Source: Polyodon spathula
Lineage: Eukaryota; Chordata; Actinopteri; Acipenseriformes; Polyodontidae
DNA length: 64,000 bases
NCBI RefSeq assembly: GCF_017654505.1
Contig: NC_054559.1
Span: 16,436,370 to 16,500,369, forward strand
Direction of reading: 5' to 3'
The translations under genes and the position numbers were made by a program. This document shows positions 34,602 to 45,893 of this stretch, in pieces. The first letter of the stretch is position 1. Every line of letters begins with the position of its first letter. The notes beneath the pieces were generated by a model. The model made no database searches and was not told where the DNA came from. It was given only the letters and a program-made list of their open reading frames with translations.

Positions 34602-36785
34602 TGATCGCTAAAAGTGAAGTAACATGTTGTACACGTGGATGCCGCACCAAAGATAGATGAAAGGGAGCAGGCTTACTCTACTGCAATGCCTGCCTTTCAA
34701 ACACACACACTTGCACTGTCACATTTACCCACGTTCCTCGGCTGTCTACGTTTGATTGTCAGACCATGTTATAAAATTCGTCAGTCTGTTTCTGCATAAT
34801 TGCTGCTAAATTGCTGCTAAATAAATAATGCCCTGGCTGCGACATACACATCAACCACACACACTCCTTTAGGGAAGAACTTTACATAGGCACGACAAGA
34901 ATAACTAACGAGTCTCATGAATTTTAAGTTGTTGATGATTTGGGAAACACATCTCTTTAAAAAAAAAAAAAAAGTTTCCACTTATTAACACTAGCAATAT
35001 TATCACATGGCCTCCTTTTCTTCTGTTTACTTGTCTTTTGTACTTTAGTTTGAGAAAAAAAAGTTGCTTACTGCTTCCTGGTACCTAATCACTTCATGGG
35101 CTGCAGTTTACTCCAATGGTCAAGCTACATTCAGACCATGTGATCTGCAGCAACGGAACCAGGATGCATAGCATAGCAGGAAATATTTGCACATCTTGCA
35201 TTAATCTCAGCACAGTAATACTGGCAATAAAGCCTGTAAGTAGTAAGAAAATGGATGTTAAAGCTTTGGCTGCCATGCCATTCTTTTCTCAGGGGAGTGA
35301 TTTTAATAGAGTATGATAACTGAAAAGCAGAGTGGAGAGTGGGAGCACAGAGACGTGTTGGACAGGTGGAGAGGTCGTCACGGTAACACCGAATCAGGGA
35401 GCAAAGGAGAGAGGGAGGCTGTCAGCTTGTCAGCAACAGAACCCATCTCAATGGGCCCTAGAATTTCAATGTGCTGCTCTCCCCCCCCCACCCCCTCTCT
35501 CTCTATCACAAACACACGTCTCTACCAGTCAGACTTTCCCTGCAGTGCTGTTTCCAAGGCAACCAGAGAAATCCCAGAGAAAAGTGGAGCATTCCACTAG
35601 CATAGTGAGCAGGGCAGCAGAACTCTTCGAGTCCTCTTAGTATGCTAAATAGTGCGTGTGATTTTTCATATTATTCCTGGAATCTGCAGCTAGGTGTGAT
35701 GTGCCACTCACAGAATATATTGGTAAAAACCTGCCTGCCATAACACTGTCAGTAGGATGAAGGCACTGTATGGCAGGGGCGTTCAAGACGGCACTGATTT
35801 GACGTGGCTGGTCTATAAGGTGTTTACTTGTTCTGGAGTTGAATTATTACCTGAACTCCTGCTAGGAAATGGGGGTGAAAAACTGACCCCTCCCCTGTGA
35901 GCGTGTTCTTTCAGCACCATCAGGAATGGGTGCAGGCTTGGATACTCCAGTGTGCAAACCCTCACTGCCCCACAGGCGTGCCCTGGGCTGGGGGAGAAGT
36001 TCAGTCTCCATGTCTGTTCAGCCTTTGAACTTTATCATCACAAGATTTTACAAAAACCTTCTATTGACAACTTTTCTTGCCTTGTGTTTCCTGGGGTCAA
36101 CAGCACCACTGTACTGCAAGCGAGCCAAGATAGGCCCTTATTCTCAGTGACTGATTTGTCAATCTCACATTTTCAGCTCCCTGCTGTTTCTGTGAACATC
36201 ACTACCTTTCCTGGCTCACCTAGAACACACTGATGATGCAGTTGACTCCAGGAAACAGTGGTGGTCTTTCATATAGTTTTCTATGAGTTCTGGATGGAGG
36301 CTCTGGAGCTGTAGTGATTGAATAGATGTGTTATGGCTGAAAGGTGATGCAGTATTCACTTCAACAAGAGCAGGCACAGACAAATGCCTAAAACAACAAT
36401 TTTATTTACTGACTGACTTACTGGCATCACAGCTGCAGACACCAGCTCTGTTTGTCGATAAAGGTGTCTATGTTTGTCTTTAGCTGGAAGGGTAATCTCT
36501 CCAGGGCTGCCAATTCAAAAAGAAAGCATCATCATTCATCTGTGCAGGGCAGCGTGTCCCTAACTGCCTTTTAATAAAAGTCCTTTTAGCAACTAAGAGC
36601 CCAGTTAGGCCCTCCTTTCATTGAGGCGCTCTGTCTCTTCACAGTCCACTCAGAAACGCCTTGGTTTATTACTTTGTGTTGTTGACTTGTTATTTGAACC
36701 CTTTCATGAATTTTTTTTTTTTTTTAAACAGCTGAAAAAAAGTAGTTTTGGACACAGAATAATGATTTCCATTACATCAGAGTAG

Positions 36786-37760
36786 TTAAAACTTCGTGCT
36801 GATTTGAACCGGCTCTCGCCAAGATAAGCACCAATTAGACGTAGCTTTACAGTAAACTAATGTGATCCATCTGCATCTCCATCCATTTGCGTTTCTTTCT
36901 ATCTGATGTGTAGCTATCCTTCTGCCTGGTGTTGATTGCCGAAGTGTAATGCTGGCTCCAGGGATCAGCTTATTTTGCCTCCCCAGCGCATCAGCACACA
37001 CAACGGCTGCAATGCTGGCTCCGGTGATAAACCACAGAGCGGTCTCCCCAGCGCATCAGCATGTCAACCATCTGGATTGAGCTAAGTAGGGTACATCTCT
37101 GGGGTCTTCAAGTGGGCACTTTCCATCATCTGTGTTTTGTCAACTAGCCCACGACACCTCAAGAGGGCTCAACAGTGATTCTGGCGTCCCAGCATCACCC
37201 ACCTCCATCCCCCACTCAGCTCAGCCCAGCTTACTTACCTGTACATCAGCATTGCTTTCTTTCTATTGTGCTTGAGATACCCAGCCAAAATCTTTCCGTC
37301 TCAACCACAGCCAGTTGCTGTTCCTTTGTGCTGCTTCAGATACTGTACTGTAAGTTCTTGACTGTGCGACGCAACTCTTGGCCACTGAACCTGACGTCTC
37401 TGAAAAACCAGGTTGTAGAGTGTGCCACAAATCCTCGACAACCCACCTCCACTGGGTAAACTCGGACTCTCTATCCTCGCTGTTCCGCTTCAGCAGCTAG
37501 TTGAGTATACCAAAGTTTCTTCCTCTCATCCGCTTCATCCACAGCATCCTCCCATGGCACTGTTAACTCTACCAGATGAACGAGGCGTGCTGATCCAGAC
37601 CACAAGAAAATGTCTGATTGCAGGTTAGCTTTGGCAATCTCAGGTGGAAAAGTAAGCCGTCGACCAACATCTGCCAGCATTTTCCAGTAACAGCTTCCAG
37701 TTGTCCTGGGTGAGGCTTGGTTTTAACATCTTTTCTTGGTGGTTGCTCTCTTGGATGGAG
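36786..37760 (-). mobile_element. 3' end of a non-LTR retroelement with endonuclease-like C-terminus
   Basis: On the minus strand a decayed frame runs from about 37745 to 37263. It includes KPHPGQLEAVTGKCWQML, then (shifted) ADVGRRLTFPPEIAKANLQS, DIFLWSGS, LVHLVELTVPWEDAVDEADE, VYPVEVGCRGFVAHST and NSNWLWLRRKDF before a stop. Below 37263 is non-coding 3' sequence to about 36786. It contains two copies, about 60 bp apart, of a segment with CTCCCCAGCGCATCAGCA (+ strand). I recall this DI-x-L-W-S plus VELTVPWE pattern from the C-terminus of reverse-transcriptase proteins in fish and corals, but not the exact clade. The 5' part is absent. Confidence 0.72.
37263..37745 (-). pseudogene. Retroelement protein C-terminus, PD-(D/E)XK-like, broken
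   Basis: The spacing of Asp (in DIFLW) and Glu-x-Thr (in VELTVPWE) resembles a PD-(D/E)XK nuclease core; this is inference from the motif. Damage: a frameshift near 37680, TAG at 37471-37473 where the family usually has Trp, and TGA at 37336-37338. Confidence 0.65.
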
Positions 37761-37827
37761 GAATATTGTTTTTTGTGTGTAATGCTTTGATGGAACTGGT
37801 GGCAACTTTTTTCATTGAAAATGTTTT

Positions 37828-38219
37828 AGGGGGCCTCCAGAGTTGTGCATCCAGTAAAGGCACTCTGTGTGGAGTGCAGGATGCGCCCTATAACCTGGAG
37901 GTCGACAGTTCGAGTGCAGGCTATTCCACTGCCGACCGTGGACAGCCAGGGTGGCCTCGGCTCACTGCGCACCAGCACCCACTGTGGACTGGCATGGGCG
38001 CCAGCGGGCTTGCGTGGTCCTCCGACGTTGTAGCTCTGAGGTGGCTGCATGGCGGGCCTGCAGAATGAAAAGAAGCAGATGGCTGAGGGCACGCATTTTG
38101 GAGGACGTGTGTGTCTGGGGGTGGCAGCGGTGGGCTAGGTTGAAAAAATAAGAATTGGGCATTTCAAATTGGGGAGCAAATTTGAAAAATAATTGGCGAT
38201 TCCAAATAAAAAAAAAAAA
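37828..38219 (+). mobile_element. SINE copy 3, with tRNA-like head
   Basis: The head has a tRNA-type B box, GTCGACAGTTCGAGTGCAGG (about 37900), preceded by GTGCATCCAGTAAAGGCAC as a candidate A-box region. The body shares GTGGCTGCATGGCGG and TTTTGGAGGAC with copy 1. The tail is AAATTGGGGAGCAAATTTG, AATAATTGGCGATTCCAAAT, then A-rich to 38219. It is the most complete copy in the window and abuts the retroelement 3' end. Confidence 0.82.
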
Positions 38220-40041
38220 GAAAATGTTTATATAGGAGAAATAGCATCCTTATATTATGCATTTGTGTCTTCTATAAGTCCCCATATAAAGACAAGAAGA
38301 GAGTTTTTTTATCCATCCCCGTATGAGGTCGCCATGCATGATAGGGTTAAAGCTGTAACAGTAATGGACCTACAATTAGGTTTCATTTACCAGTGGATCG
38401 CAGGCAATTTTAACATGCATATGCTTATGACTATAACCTAAAGGGAAGCAAACCACAATGCAGAAGCATTCCAAACAAAATATGAATTATTTTGAGAACA
38501 GCATTGAAGAACAAGTACATGACATAAGAAAGGGTTCAGTTAATATCCTCGAGCAGATTTTTTGGATGTAGACTTTGCATGTGATTCACTGTAGGACTCT
38601 TGTTTCCTGGATCTGCTGGTGTGAGAGAATGATGCTGAGTCCGGTAGATGAATGAGTCACTGATAGAGTTTGACTGTTTTGCTGATGACAGCAACAATCA
38701 GACAAGCATGCTGAGACCCCGTTCTGTTCCTTCTTTTCTTTGTTCAGCTGCACGCTTGGTGGATTGTGGAGAGATATCAGCACTGTGTTCTAAACAAAGC
38801 CATTTTCAACCGGACGGGCTTTCTAAAGGACAGGCATGCTAAAGTTATCAATCCCAAGCTGACCGGTGTAGGGTTCAGAAATCACACAAAGAACAGCATT
38901 AATGTGCTTGCAGCAGTAAACAGAAAATGCACACGCAGTATAAGAAAACAATGTATTCATGTAACCATGAGAATCATACATCCACTCTAGACTCTGTAAT
39001 GTCAAAATAATATACTACTCCAATTGTAACAATAATTTCAAAGAGACCAATGTAGAGCTGTGTGAGAAAAAGACAATCATTTCCAATTCTGCACAGGTCA
39101 TTTACCTAATTAGCCAGATGTGTGCTGCCTAATTAGTTTTGTTTGTGTCTGAAATTATGGCTCCGCTCCATATCCCCCGTCTTACCCCTTGGATTTTTCT
39201 CATCCATATGGGGAATCAGTTATCCCTCAGCCAAATGGATATAGACTAAGTGAGGCACAACATATCTGTAGAAAAACGAATGCTAAATCATATCGATATA
39301 GCATCCCCTTAATTTAAGTTGTGTACTGCTGCCTCGGTCTCCTGATTTTATTGAGATGGCTGAGAGATTTATGACTCCCGTCTGGATTTAAAGTATTCCG
39401 AAAACCATGACATTCTGGCAAGTCATGGCTCTGAAGGACCCCTATTTTGTGCTTCTAAACCATTTGCTTAGATGTAAATTATAAACTGAACAGCACACTC
39501 AGCGAAATTCCAGTATCACGCCAAAAAATGACAGAGAGCTGGCCAGAACATCTCCTTCGATAGAACATTAGTTTTCATGTTGCTCTTGAAGTGCTTTTCA
39601 AGGTGAATCTTGTGCAAAGTGGTGTTAAACTTGATAAGAAACTGAGTGTGAAGGAGTTTGGGGTTGGTTAGAGCCACCTATACTCCACCGTGTTAAGCCA
39701 CAGATGGATTGTTTTAGATCACCGTAACAGGATTGCATCTCTCGCTTGTTTTTAGAGGTAGTCCCTGGGTAACTCCAGATAGCTTATTGATGCTATCCAA
39801 GCCCTGAAAAGATCCAGCTGTGGTTTAACCCAGTGGGGTAGAGGTTAATGATTGGGTATTTTGAAGTTCTAATGTATATCGCTCAGATGTTTTCATATAT
39901 GTACTAGCTATAGTCAACATTTCATACAGTTGGAAAAACCATAAAGTGTCAGGCAAGTTTATTTACCGTTTCCCATGCATTATGCATCAAACTGAGTGTC
40001 AAACTAGATTGCAATCAGATTAATCTCTCCTGTCCTTGCAG
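38220..40041. other. Non-coding DNA before the diras1 coding exon
   Basis: No gene or mobile element recognised. It is probably intron, because a good acceptor (TCTCCTGTCCTTGCAG, ending 40041) precedes the diras1 exon. Confidence 0.5.
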
Positions 40042-40113
40042 GTCTGAAGAAGAAGAAGAAGAAGAAGAAGAAGAAGAAGAAGAAGAAGAAGAAGAAGAAG
40101 AAGAAGCTGCAAG
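40042..40113 (+). promoter_or_regulatory. diras1: diras1 5' UTR with (GAA)n repeat
   Basis: Between the predicted acceptor (40040-40041) and the start codon lies an uninterrupted run of about 20 GAA units (40046-40106), ending CTGCAAG just before ATG. If the acceptor is used, the leader of the mRNA is almost pure (GAA)n and binds the ribosome path within 8 nt of the start codon. An alternative is that the splice falls elsewhere and the repeat is intronic. Confidence 0.7.
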
Positions 40114-40710
40114 ATGCCTGAGCAAAGTAATGACTACCGCGTGGTGGTGTTTGGGGCAGGGGGAGTGGGCAAGAGCTCGCTGGTGCTACGATTCGTCAAG
40201 GGAACCTTCCGGGACACCTACATCCCCACCATCGAGGACACCTACCGGCAGGTGATCAGCTGTGACAAGAGCGTCTGCACCCTGCAGATCACCGACACCA
40301 CCGGCAGCCACCAGTTCCCTGCCATGCAGCGGCTCTCCATCTCCAAGGGCCATGCCTTCATCCTGGTCTACTCCATCACCAGCCGGCAGTCCCTGGAAGA
40401 GCTCAAGCCCATCTACCAGCAGGTCCTGCAGATCAAGGGCAGTGTGGAGAGCATCCCCGTCATGCTGGTGGGCAACAAGTGCGACGAGACCCAGCGAGAG
40501 GTGGAGACCAAGGAAGGGGAGGCCCAGGCCCAGGCATGGAAGTGCGCCTTCATGGAAACGTCGGCCAAGATGAACTACAACGTCAAGGAGCTCTTCCAAG
40601 AGCTGCTCAATCTGGAGAAGAAGAGGAACATGAGCCTCAACATCGACGGCAAGCGCTCAAGCAAGCAGAAGAGGGCGGACAAGATCAAGGGGAAGTGTAG
40701 CATCATGTAG
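40114..40710 (+). CDS. diras1: diras1: GTP-binding protein Di-Ras1, single coding exon
   Basis: Ras-family small GTPase of the DIRAS group, expressed in nervous tissue in mammals and known to oppose Ras/Rap-type signalling by holding SmgGDS (family knowledge). 198 residues, as in human. G1 is GAGGVGKS (14-21), the switch I Thr is Thr39 in TIEDTY, G3 is DTTGS (61-65), G4 is NKCD (121-124) and G5 ETSAK (148-152). A basic tail, [16 protein letters not shown], precedes the CAAX box CSIM (195-198), so it should be prenylated. Ser65 replaces the catalytic Gln of Ras, a DIRAS trait linked to weak GTP hydrolysis. The first 83 or so residues are identical to my recollection of human DIRAS1, which favours DIRAS1 over DIRAS2. 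Intron-free coding and high GC3 are normal for this gene. Confidence 0.97.
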   Translation: MPEQSNDYRVVVFGAGGVGKSSLVLRFVKGTFRDTYIPTIEDTYRQVISCDKSVCTLQITDTTGSHQFPAMQRLSISKGHAFILVYSITSRQSLEELKPIYQQVLQIKGSVESIPVMLVGNKCDETQREVETKEGEAQAQAWKCAFMETSAKMNYNVKELFQELLNLEKKRNMSLNIDGKRSSKQKRADKIKGKCSIM

Positions 40711-42000
40711 GCAGAGCCGGTGGCTGGGGTGGAGTGGAAATGAAAGTAGGGAGGGCTGGGGAAGGGGGAGGAGAAGGACACATCCCATAGCATAGCCATC
40801 ATCTCCTCCTCCCCTTATCCGCATTAGGGGAGTTATATTTCAGAATACTCTTCCCATCAACCAGGCATCTAATCCCAACTCTGAAGCAGAGTCGCAGTCT
40901 CATTCTCAGCCTCATTCTCATTATTTCAGAGGAGTGCATTGCAGTAATCTCTCTACACAGGAAGGGGAGGGAGGCATGATGTACAGGAGGAAGGTTACGA
41001 GATGGGCGACTGGAGAGGGTTAGGAGGAATCAGGGAGTCTGGGAGGGAAGAATCACCACGGCATAGATATAGATACATATAGAGGGAAGTATTAATCGAG
41101 ATCTTTAGAGATGGAATCGCAGGATGAGAACTAGCATACAGGATTGTGTTACGTAGTCCAAATAGTGGACATGTGGTAGAAGGGATTTCTGTTAAAATAA
41201 TTAATTTTGATCATTTACTGTATTCCTTCGAATTTCTGTACCATTTTTTGTTTCTTAAAAATAGCATGCGCCTTAAATTTGAGTACAGTGTCGCGTGTAT
41301 TAAAATCAACAACAAAAGATGTGACTACCTGAGTACACAAACAGCAACGTGACTGACTGCCAAGAAAAGACAAACCAAAACATTACTGCCCGATCTCCAA
41401 TCATCCATGACACACAGGCAGCCGTTTTCAAAGAAGTGTCATTAGCTTCCTGAGGAATTCAAAGAGATGCTTTTACAATTTCAGTGTTTCTAACAAACAG
41501 TACCAGCTTGGACAGATCAGAACTGCTGATCAGACCCCCGTATTTTTCGACATGCCAAGCAATACCACAGTTCACAAATTGTGAGAAAAACGGGTGTGAG
41601 TAATCACGACTGGAAATGAGACGCAGCACATAACTGTGATGCTCTGTGTGATAGCAGACGGCTGCAAACTGCCTCCATATGCATAATTAAGGTTGTATTT
41701 TTGCAAATGCATATTTATTTGATGTTTTATTTTTTCCTTAAATTGAGGGTGGGAAATTTAGACAGCGTTTTAAATTCAAGGGCGTCTTAAATTCGAAGGA
41801 ATACAGTATGCTGTGTTGAGCATTGAAAACATGCAGCCAGATCCCTTTTTATCCACCATCTCTACCCATTGGAAGCTCCTTGGTTGTATAAGCTGAATAT
41901 ATGAGTTGTTTTGCATTGCAGTAGAAATAGAAAGCCGGGTGAATCAGTTTGGTTGGTTTTGTTCAGGCACTGTACATGGCCCTTTCTGCACTGGCACAGC
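40711..42000 (+). other. diras1: diras1 3' UTR and flank
   Basis: No second frame. A 593-bp TIR element (41216-41808) sits about 0.5 kb after the stop codon. I could not pick a convincing polyadenylation signal close to the stop; ATTAAA at about 41299 is a weak candidate. Confidence 0.45.
41216..41808. mobile_element. Non-autonomous DNA transposon with perfect 20-bp TIRs
   Basis: TACTGTATTCCTTCGAATTT at 41216-41235 is repeated exactly, inverted, at 41789-41808. Both tips carry TA, so the target duplication may be TA as in mariner/pogo elements. Just inside, GCGCCTTAAATTTGA (left) and GGGCGTCTTAAATTC (right) are further related inverted pieces. No protein in the 593 bp; a MITE-like derivative. 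Confidence 0.85.
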
Positions 42001-44170
42001 CTTGTCATTAGCATCCATCACAGAACTTGCTCCCTGGATCTGTTGCAGGTTAGTTGCTGGAGGTCTTTAGGATAACTCCTCAGCTATCTTTGATGCCATA
42101 CAGTGCATGTGATATGTTGCTTGAATAGACGAGACTGGTTGGGAAGGACATTAATCATGAAGGTTGAGTCTAGTTAGTTGGTCATGGGTTAGTCACTGGG
42201 TCTATGGAGTCTTCCAATCATGTTCACCCCAGTCCACCACCGTCCGCCCCCCGCCGCATGCATGCAGATGGTAGTCAGCTCTATTGCATTTTCATTGTTT
42301 GTATGCAGCCGACTTCAAGAGAAACTGGACAAAATCAAACCAGAAGTTTCTTATTGAGCATGCCTCCAAGAAAATATAGGAGGTATGAGGAGGGGAGGGC
42401 ATGGCAAGTGTACCTTTATTTCTTCTCTTGACATCTCTCCACTGTGAACACCAGGTTCTTTCAATGATCAGCATAAGAAGGAACTGGATTTGTGCTAGAA
42501 GGTGGTGGTGGTTGGTGTTGGGGACACTGGTTGTGTTATCTGAAACTATAACGCTGCTAGAATGTCTTAGCAGTGATGCTCCCTGTCACTTCAGCCTGAA
42601 GATCTCCTAGCAACCTTGCTGTTCTGAAAAAATCCTGGTCAGTGCAGCTAGAAATGCTGGGAGTTGGAGTCCCCAACTCAATCTCAAACAGGATCATGGG
42701 AGTTGGAGTGCACATTTAGCAGACGCATGGGATCTGTCTGCCTGTAACTGGACATTCAGAACCTGGACATCCATAAAGACATAGAGCATACCTAAGGCAA
42801 AGCAGTGCATCTTGACTGCACAAGCTAGTAGTTAGAAATACAGGCATTTAATATTAAATATGGGTGTTTTAAGTGTTTTTTCTTTCTTTTGATAATGTTC
42901 CCATCAATTCATGGCATGGAAACAATGAGACAACAGATATGTTCAGCCTCTTGCAGTCGTTATTTTGGAGTGATCAGGACTGCCAAAATCAATGACGCTG
43001 TTACCAAAAATACTCTGTGTGCAAAATTCTGTATTGTGATCTCCATCTCCAGTTGTTTACACTGATTGTTAATGCGGTACTTAATTAGAGGAAAGTTGCG
43101 TCACATGACAGTGTGGACAAACCAATTCAACATGGGACAGAACCTGTATAGAAAAAAAGAGTGATTAGGTCTGCTTATTAATTGGCTGTTTGGGGGTTGG
43201 GCTTCACGAAAGACACTCCCACTAGGGTGGGGCTTGCATAGTTATATGAGACAGGGGGCGGTCTGCATTGATAAATCACATGGTGATTGTTTATCCAACA
43301 AGTTCAGGGGGGAGCCTGTAGAGAAACACCCTCCCATTTAAAGAAGTGGGATTTAAACTAAATCTCAACCATGCATGGGTTTGCACAAATGACGAAAAAC
43401 AGTTCAATTCCATTAAACAGAACAAGCCAGTAAATATGAAATCCACAGAACTGATATGGACAGAAATGTGGGATAACTGTTTCATGTTGACCCACTTTCC
43501 TATCTTATAGGAAGAGTTAAGTCGTTCTCGTGGCTGTACATGGCCCCCTGAATGGGGACTAAGCATTTTACCACTGTGACAGGGTCTGAGAGACACACTT
43601 TGATACAATGTGACATGAGGGTTGGTTTCAAAATTAGGTAATCGTGAAATAATTTGAACAATATATGTGGGGCAGCGGCTCATGGACAGTAGGGAGAATG
43701 GAGGGTCTTATGCAAAAGTCTATACTTTTGATTCCCCTTTAATGTAAAATGTTTTTTGAGGTGAATGGTCGTTTTTTGCACTCTTCTATCTCAAGAATGA
43801 AGCTGGCAGCTTAGTTTTACAATATTGACATGCCATTGACATGCAGGTGAGGCGGTCTCAGTGGTGTCATTGAATCACAGTCTAAGGCTCAGGATGATGG
43901 AGAGTTAGATGCTCTGTGAGTTCCTGGTACAAATAATTAAAAAGTAAAAAAAGACCTAGCATTTCACAATCTGATCAGATTTTTACCCAATTACAAGGGA
44001 TGATTGCTTGTACTGGCAGGCTTAAACTTTGAGTCTGGGGTAATGAGGGCTGGGAACGATCAGACAAATATATTTAAAACGTTGTACTCTTATTTACTAG
44101 TAAACGAAGGCTGATTAGAATAAAGCAGTTTCATTCTCTCCTACTGCCTATATGAGCTGTTTTAATGGTT

Positions 44171-44171
44171 A

Positions 44172-44236
<65 letters not shown>
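44171..44236. repeat. (TAA)n microsatellite
   Basis: About 21 uninterrupted AAT/TAA units. Confidence 0.95.
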
Positions 44237-44237
<1 letters not shown>

Positions 44238-44884
44238 CCATTAGAACATTCTTTCACTGCAATACATTCCATTAACAGATTATTCTTCTATTAGATTTTT
44301 CGGTTTCTTTCTGTAAATATTTCTAGTTTGTCTAAAAATGTAACCCTAAATCCATTTATTTTGCACAAGATATCGAAAATAACCAATGCACTTATATATG
44401 TAGTGATGCAGCATGCATGTTCTACCATGATTCAGTTTGCACAGCAGCTCATTTTAAGTTATTGATCCTTTAATACCAAGATGATGTCCAGTTATTTTTA
44501 TTACCAGTGAGCAATGCATTTCTTTTCATATGCAAATGTAATTGAGTTCATTTTTTACATTAGTCTATTGATGCATATTTATTTGCTCTCTGCTACACTA
44601 CACATATGTAAAATGATGGTTACTTTAATATATTCCTTAAAACAGAGTATATCAAAAAGTGAATTAAACACAATATTTGTGTAATCGAATAAGAATAATT
44701 GGAAAGTGTAAGACAGTGTAAGAAAAGTAGGAAAATGCAATTTTAAATCTGCTGTGTTGAATAAATTGGAATTTTATTCAACACAAATGGAATTTTTTAC
44801 TGTTCCCTTTTCATTTTCCAGTAATTCAGAGTGTTTCCTATTGCAATTCGTCAAATATTGTGTTTTCTTTTCAGTCTGTGTTAA

Positions 44885-45050
44885 GGAGCTTTGACTATGA
44901 GTCCAGGAGCTGCTCTTCAGTTTAGGTTGCCTGCTGTAGACATAATGCAGGCTAGATCAGCCAATAAGTGTCTTTATGTTAGCAATTGCTGGCGCCATCT
45001 AGTGCACAGCTGTGTACTCCCAGTAAAAACAAAACGAAACCTGATTTCTA
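44885..45050 (+). mobile_element. Dispersed repeat family A, copy 1
   Basis: It shares with 59560-59700 the phrases AGGAGCTGCTCTTCAGTTTA, TAATGCAGGCTAGATCAGCC, TTAGCAA and CATCTAGTGCACAGC (few differences). No coding capacity. It carries a CTCF-like GGCGCCATCTAGTG. Confidence 0.75.
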
Positions 45051-45696
45051 AGATACTTACTGTTTATACTTAATCTTTCGACTCCATATAGAATATAATC
45101 AATGCATTTTAAGTGGAATATTGACTGGCCCCTTGATACCTAAATGCTTAGATATGCTTTCAGCTTAACCAGCTGTCCAGGTTAAGCCCGTTCAAGAGGA
45201 GGCAGACCAGCCCTTAATGGCTGGCTCCAGTGATATTTTGCAAACACCACAAGCTCTTGTTCTTAATCGAAAGCAAAAATACAAAAAGGGCAGGCTTTTC
45301 CGTCCCGACTGCAATGAATGTTAAAAAGCACAGCTGTGAGCGCTGTGGTCCCAGGTGGCTTGTCATTACTCTCGCATGCAGCTCTGCTTATTAATCCCAC
45401 CTGTCTGCTGTCAGCCGTGCGGAGCTCTGCTTGCAAGGAATTCCGAGCAGGCTCGCAACTCTACAGTCTGGACAACAGTGTACTTGCTATTTCAAACACC
45501 CAGAAACTGCATTCTAATCCTTTCACTTGCTCAACTGTGGCCAATTTTCTAAGTCTATCCAAATGGTATATATTTGGATCAGAGAATGTTTTCTGTGGAC
45601 AGTTTTTGGCCAGTAGGGATGCAAAATTAGCTATTTCAGAATAAACAGCACGAAAATCAATGTTTTTTTTTATGATATTTGCAGAGTTTGGACAGT

Positions 45697-45893
<197 letters not shown>

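Larger units (their letters stand above)
31323..36780. other. Long non-coding stretch upstream of diras1
   Basis: No gene found. It holds a (GT)n tract at about 34550-34600, a perfect 12-bp inverted repeat at 33957-33968/34001-34005 region, a C run at about 35482-35492, and scattered homopolymers. If diras1 has an upstream non-coding exon, as in human, part of this could be its intron. No strong exon was identified. Confidence 0.4.
42000..45690. other. Non-coding DNA downstream of diras1
   Basis: No gene found. A (TAA)n tract lies at about 44171-44236 and a dispersed repeat copy at 44885-45050. Small repeated phrases (GGGAGTTGGAGT, twice near 42660-42715) occur. The frame at 43291-43683 (minus) shows no recognisable protein. 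Confidence 0.45.

Noticed and set aside
37895..37920. Possible tRNA gene from the GTTCGA B box
   Set aside because: The surrounding sequence is a SINE copy with the family tail, and no cloverleaf could be drawn.
40186..40599. 137-codon minus-strand frame opposite diras1
   Set aside because: Shadow of a GC-rich coding exon on the other strand.
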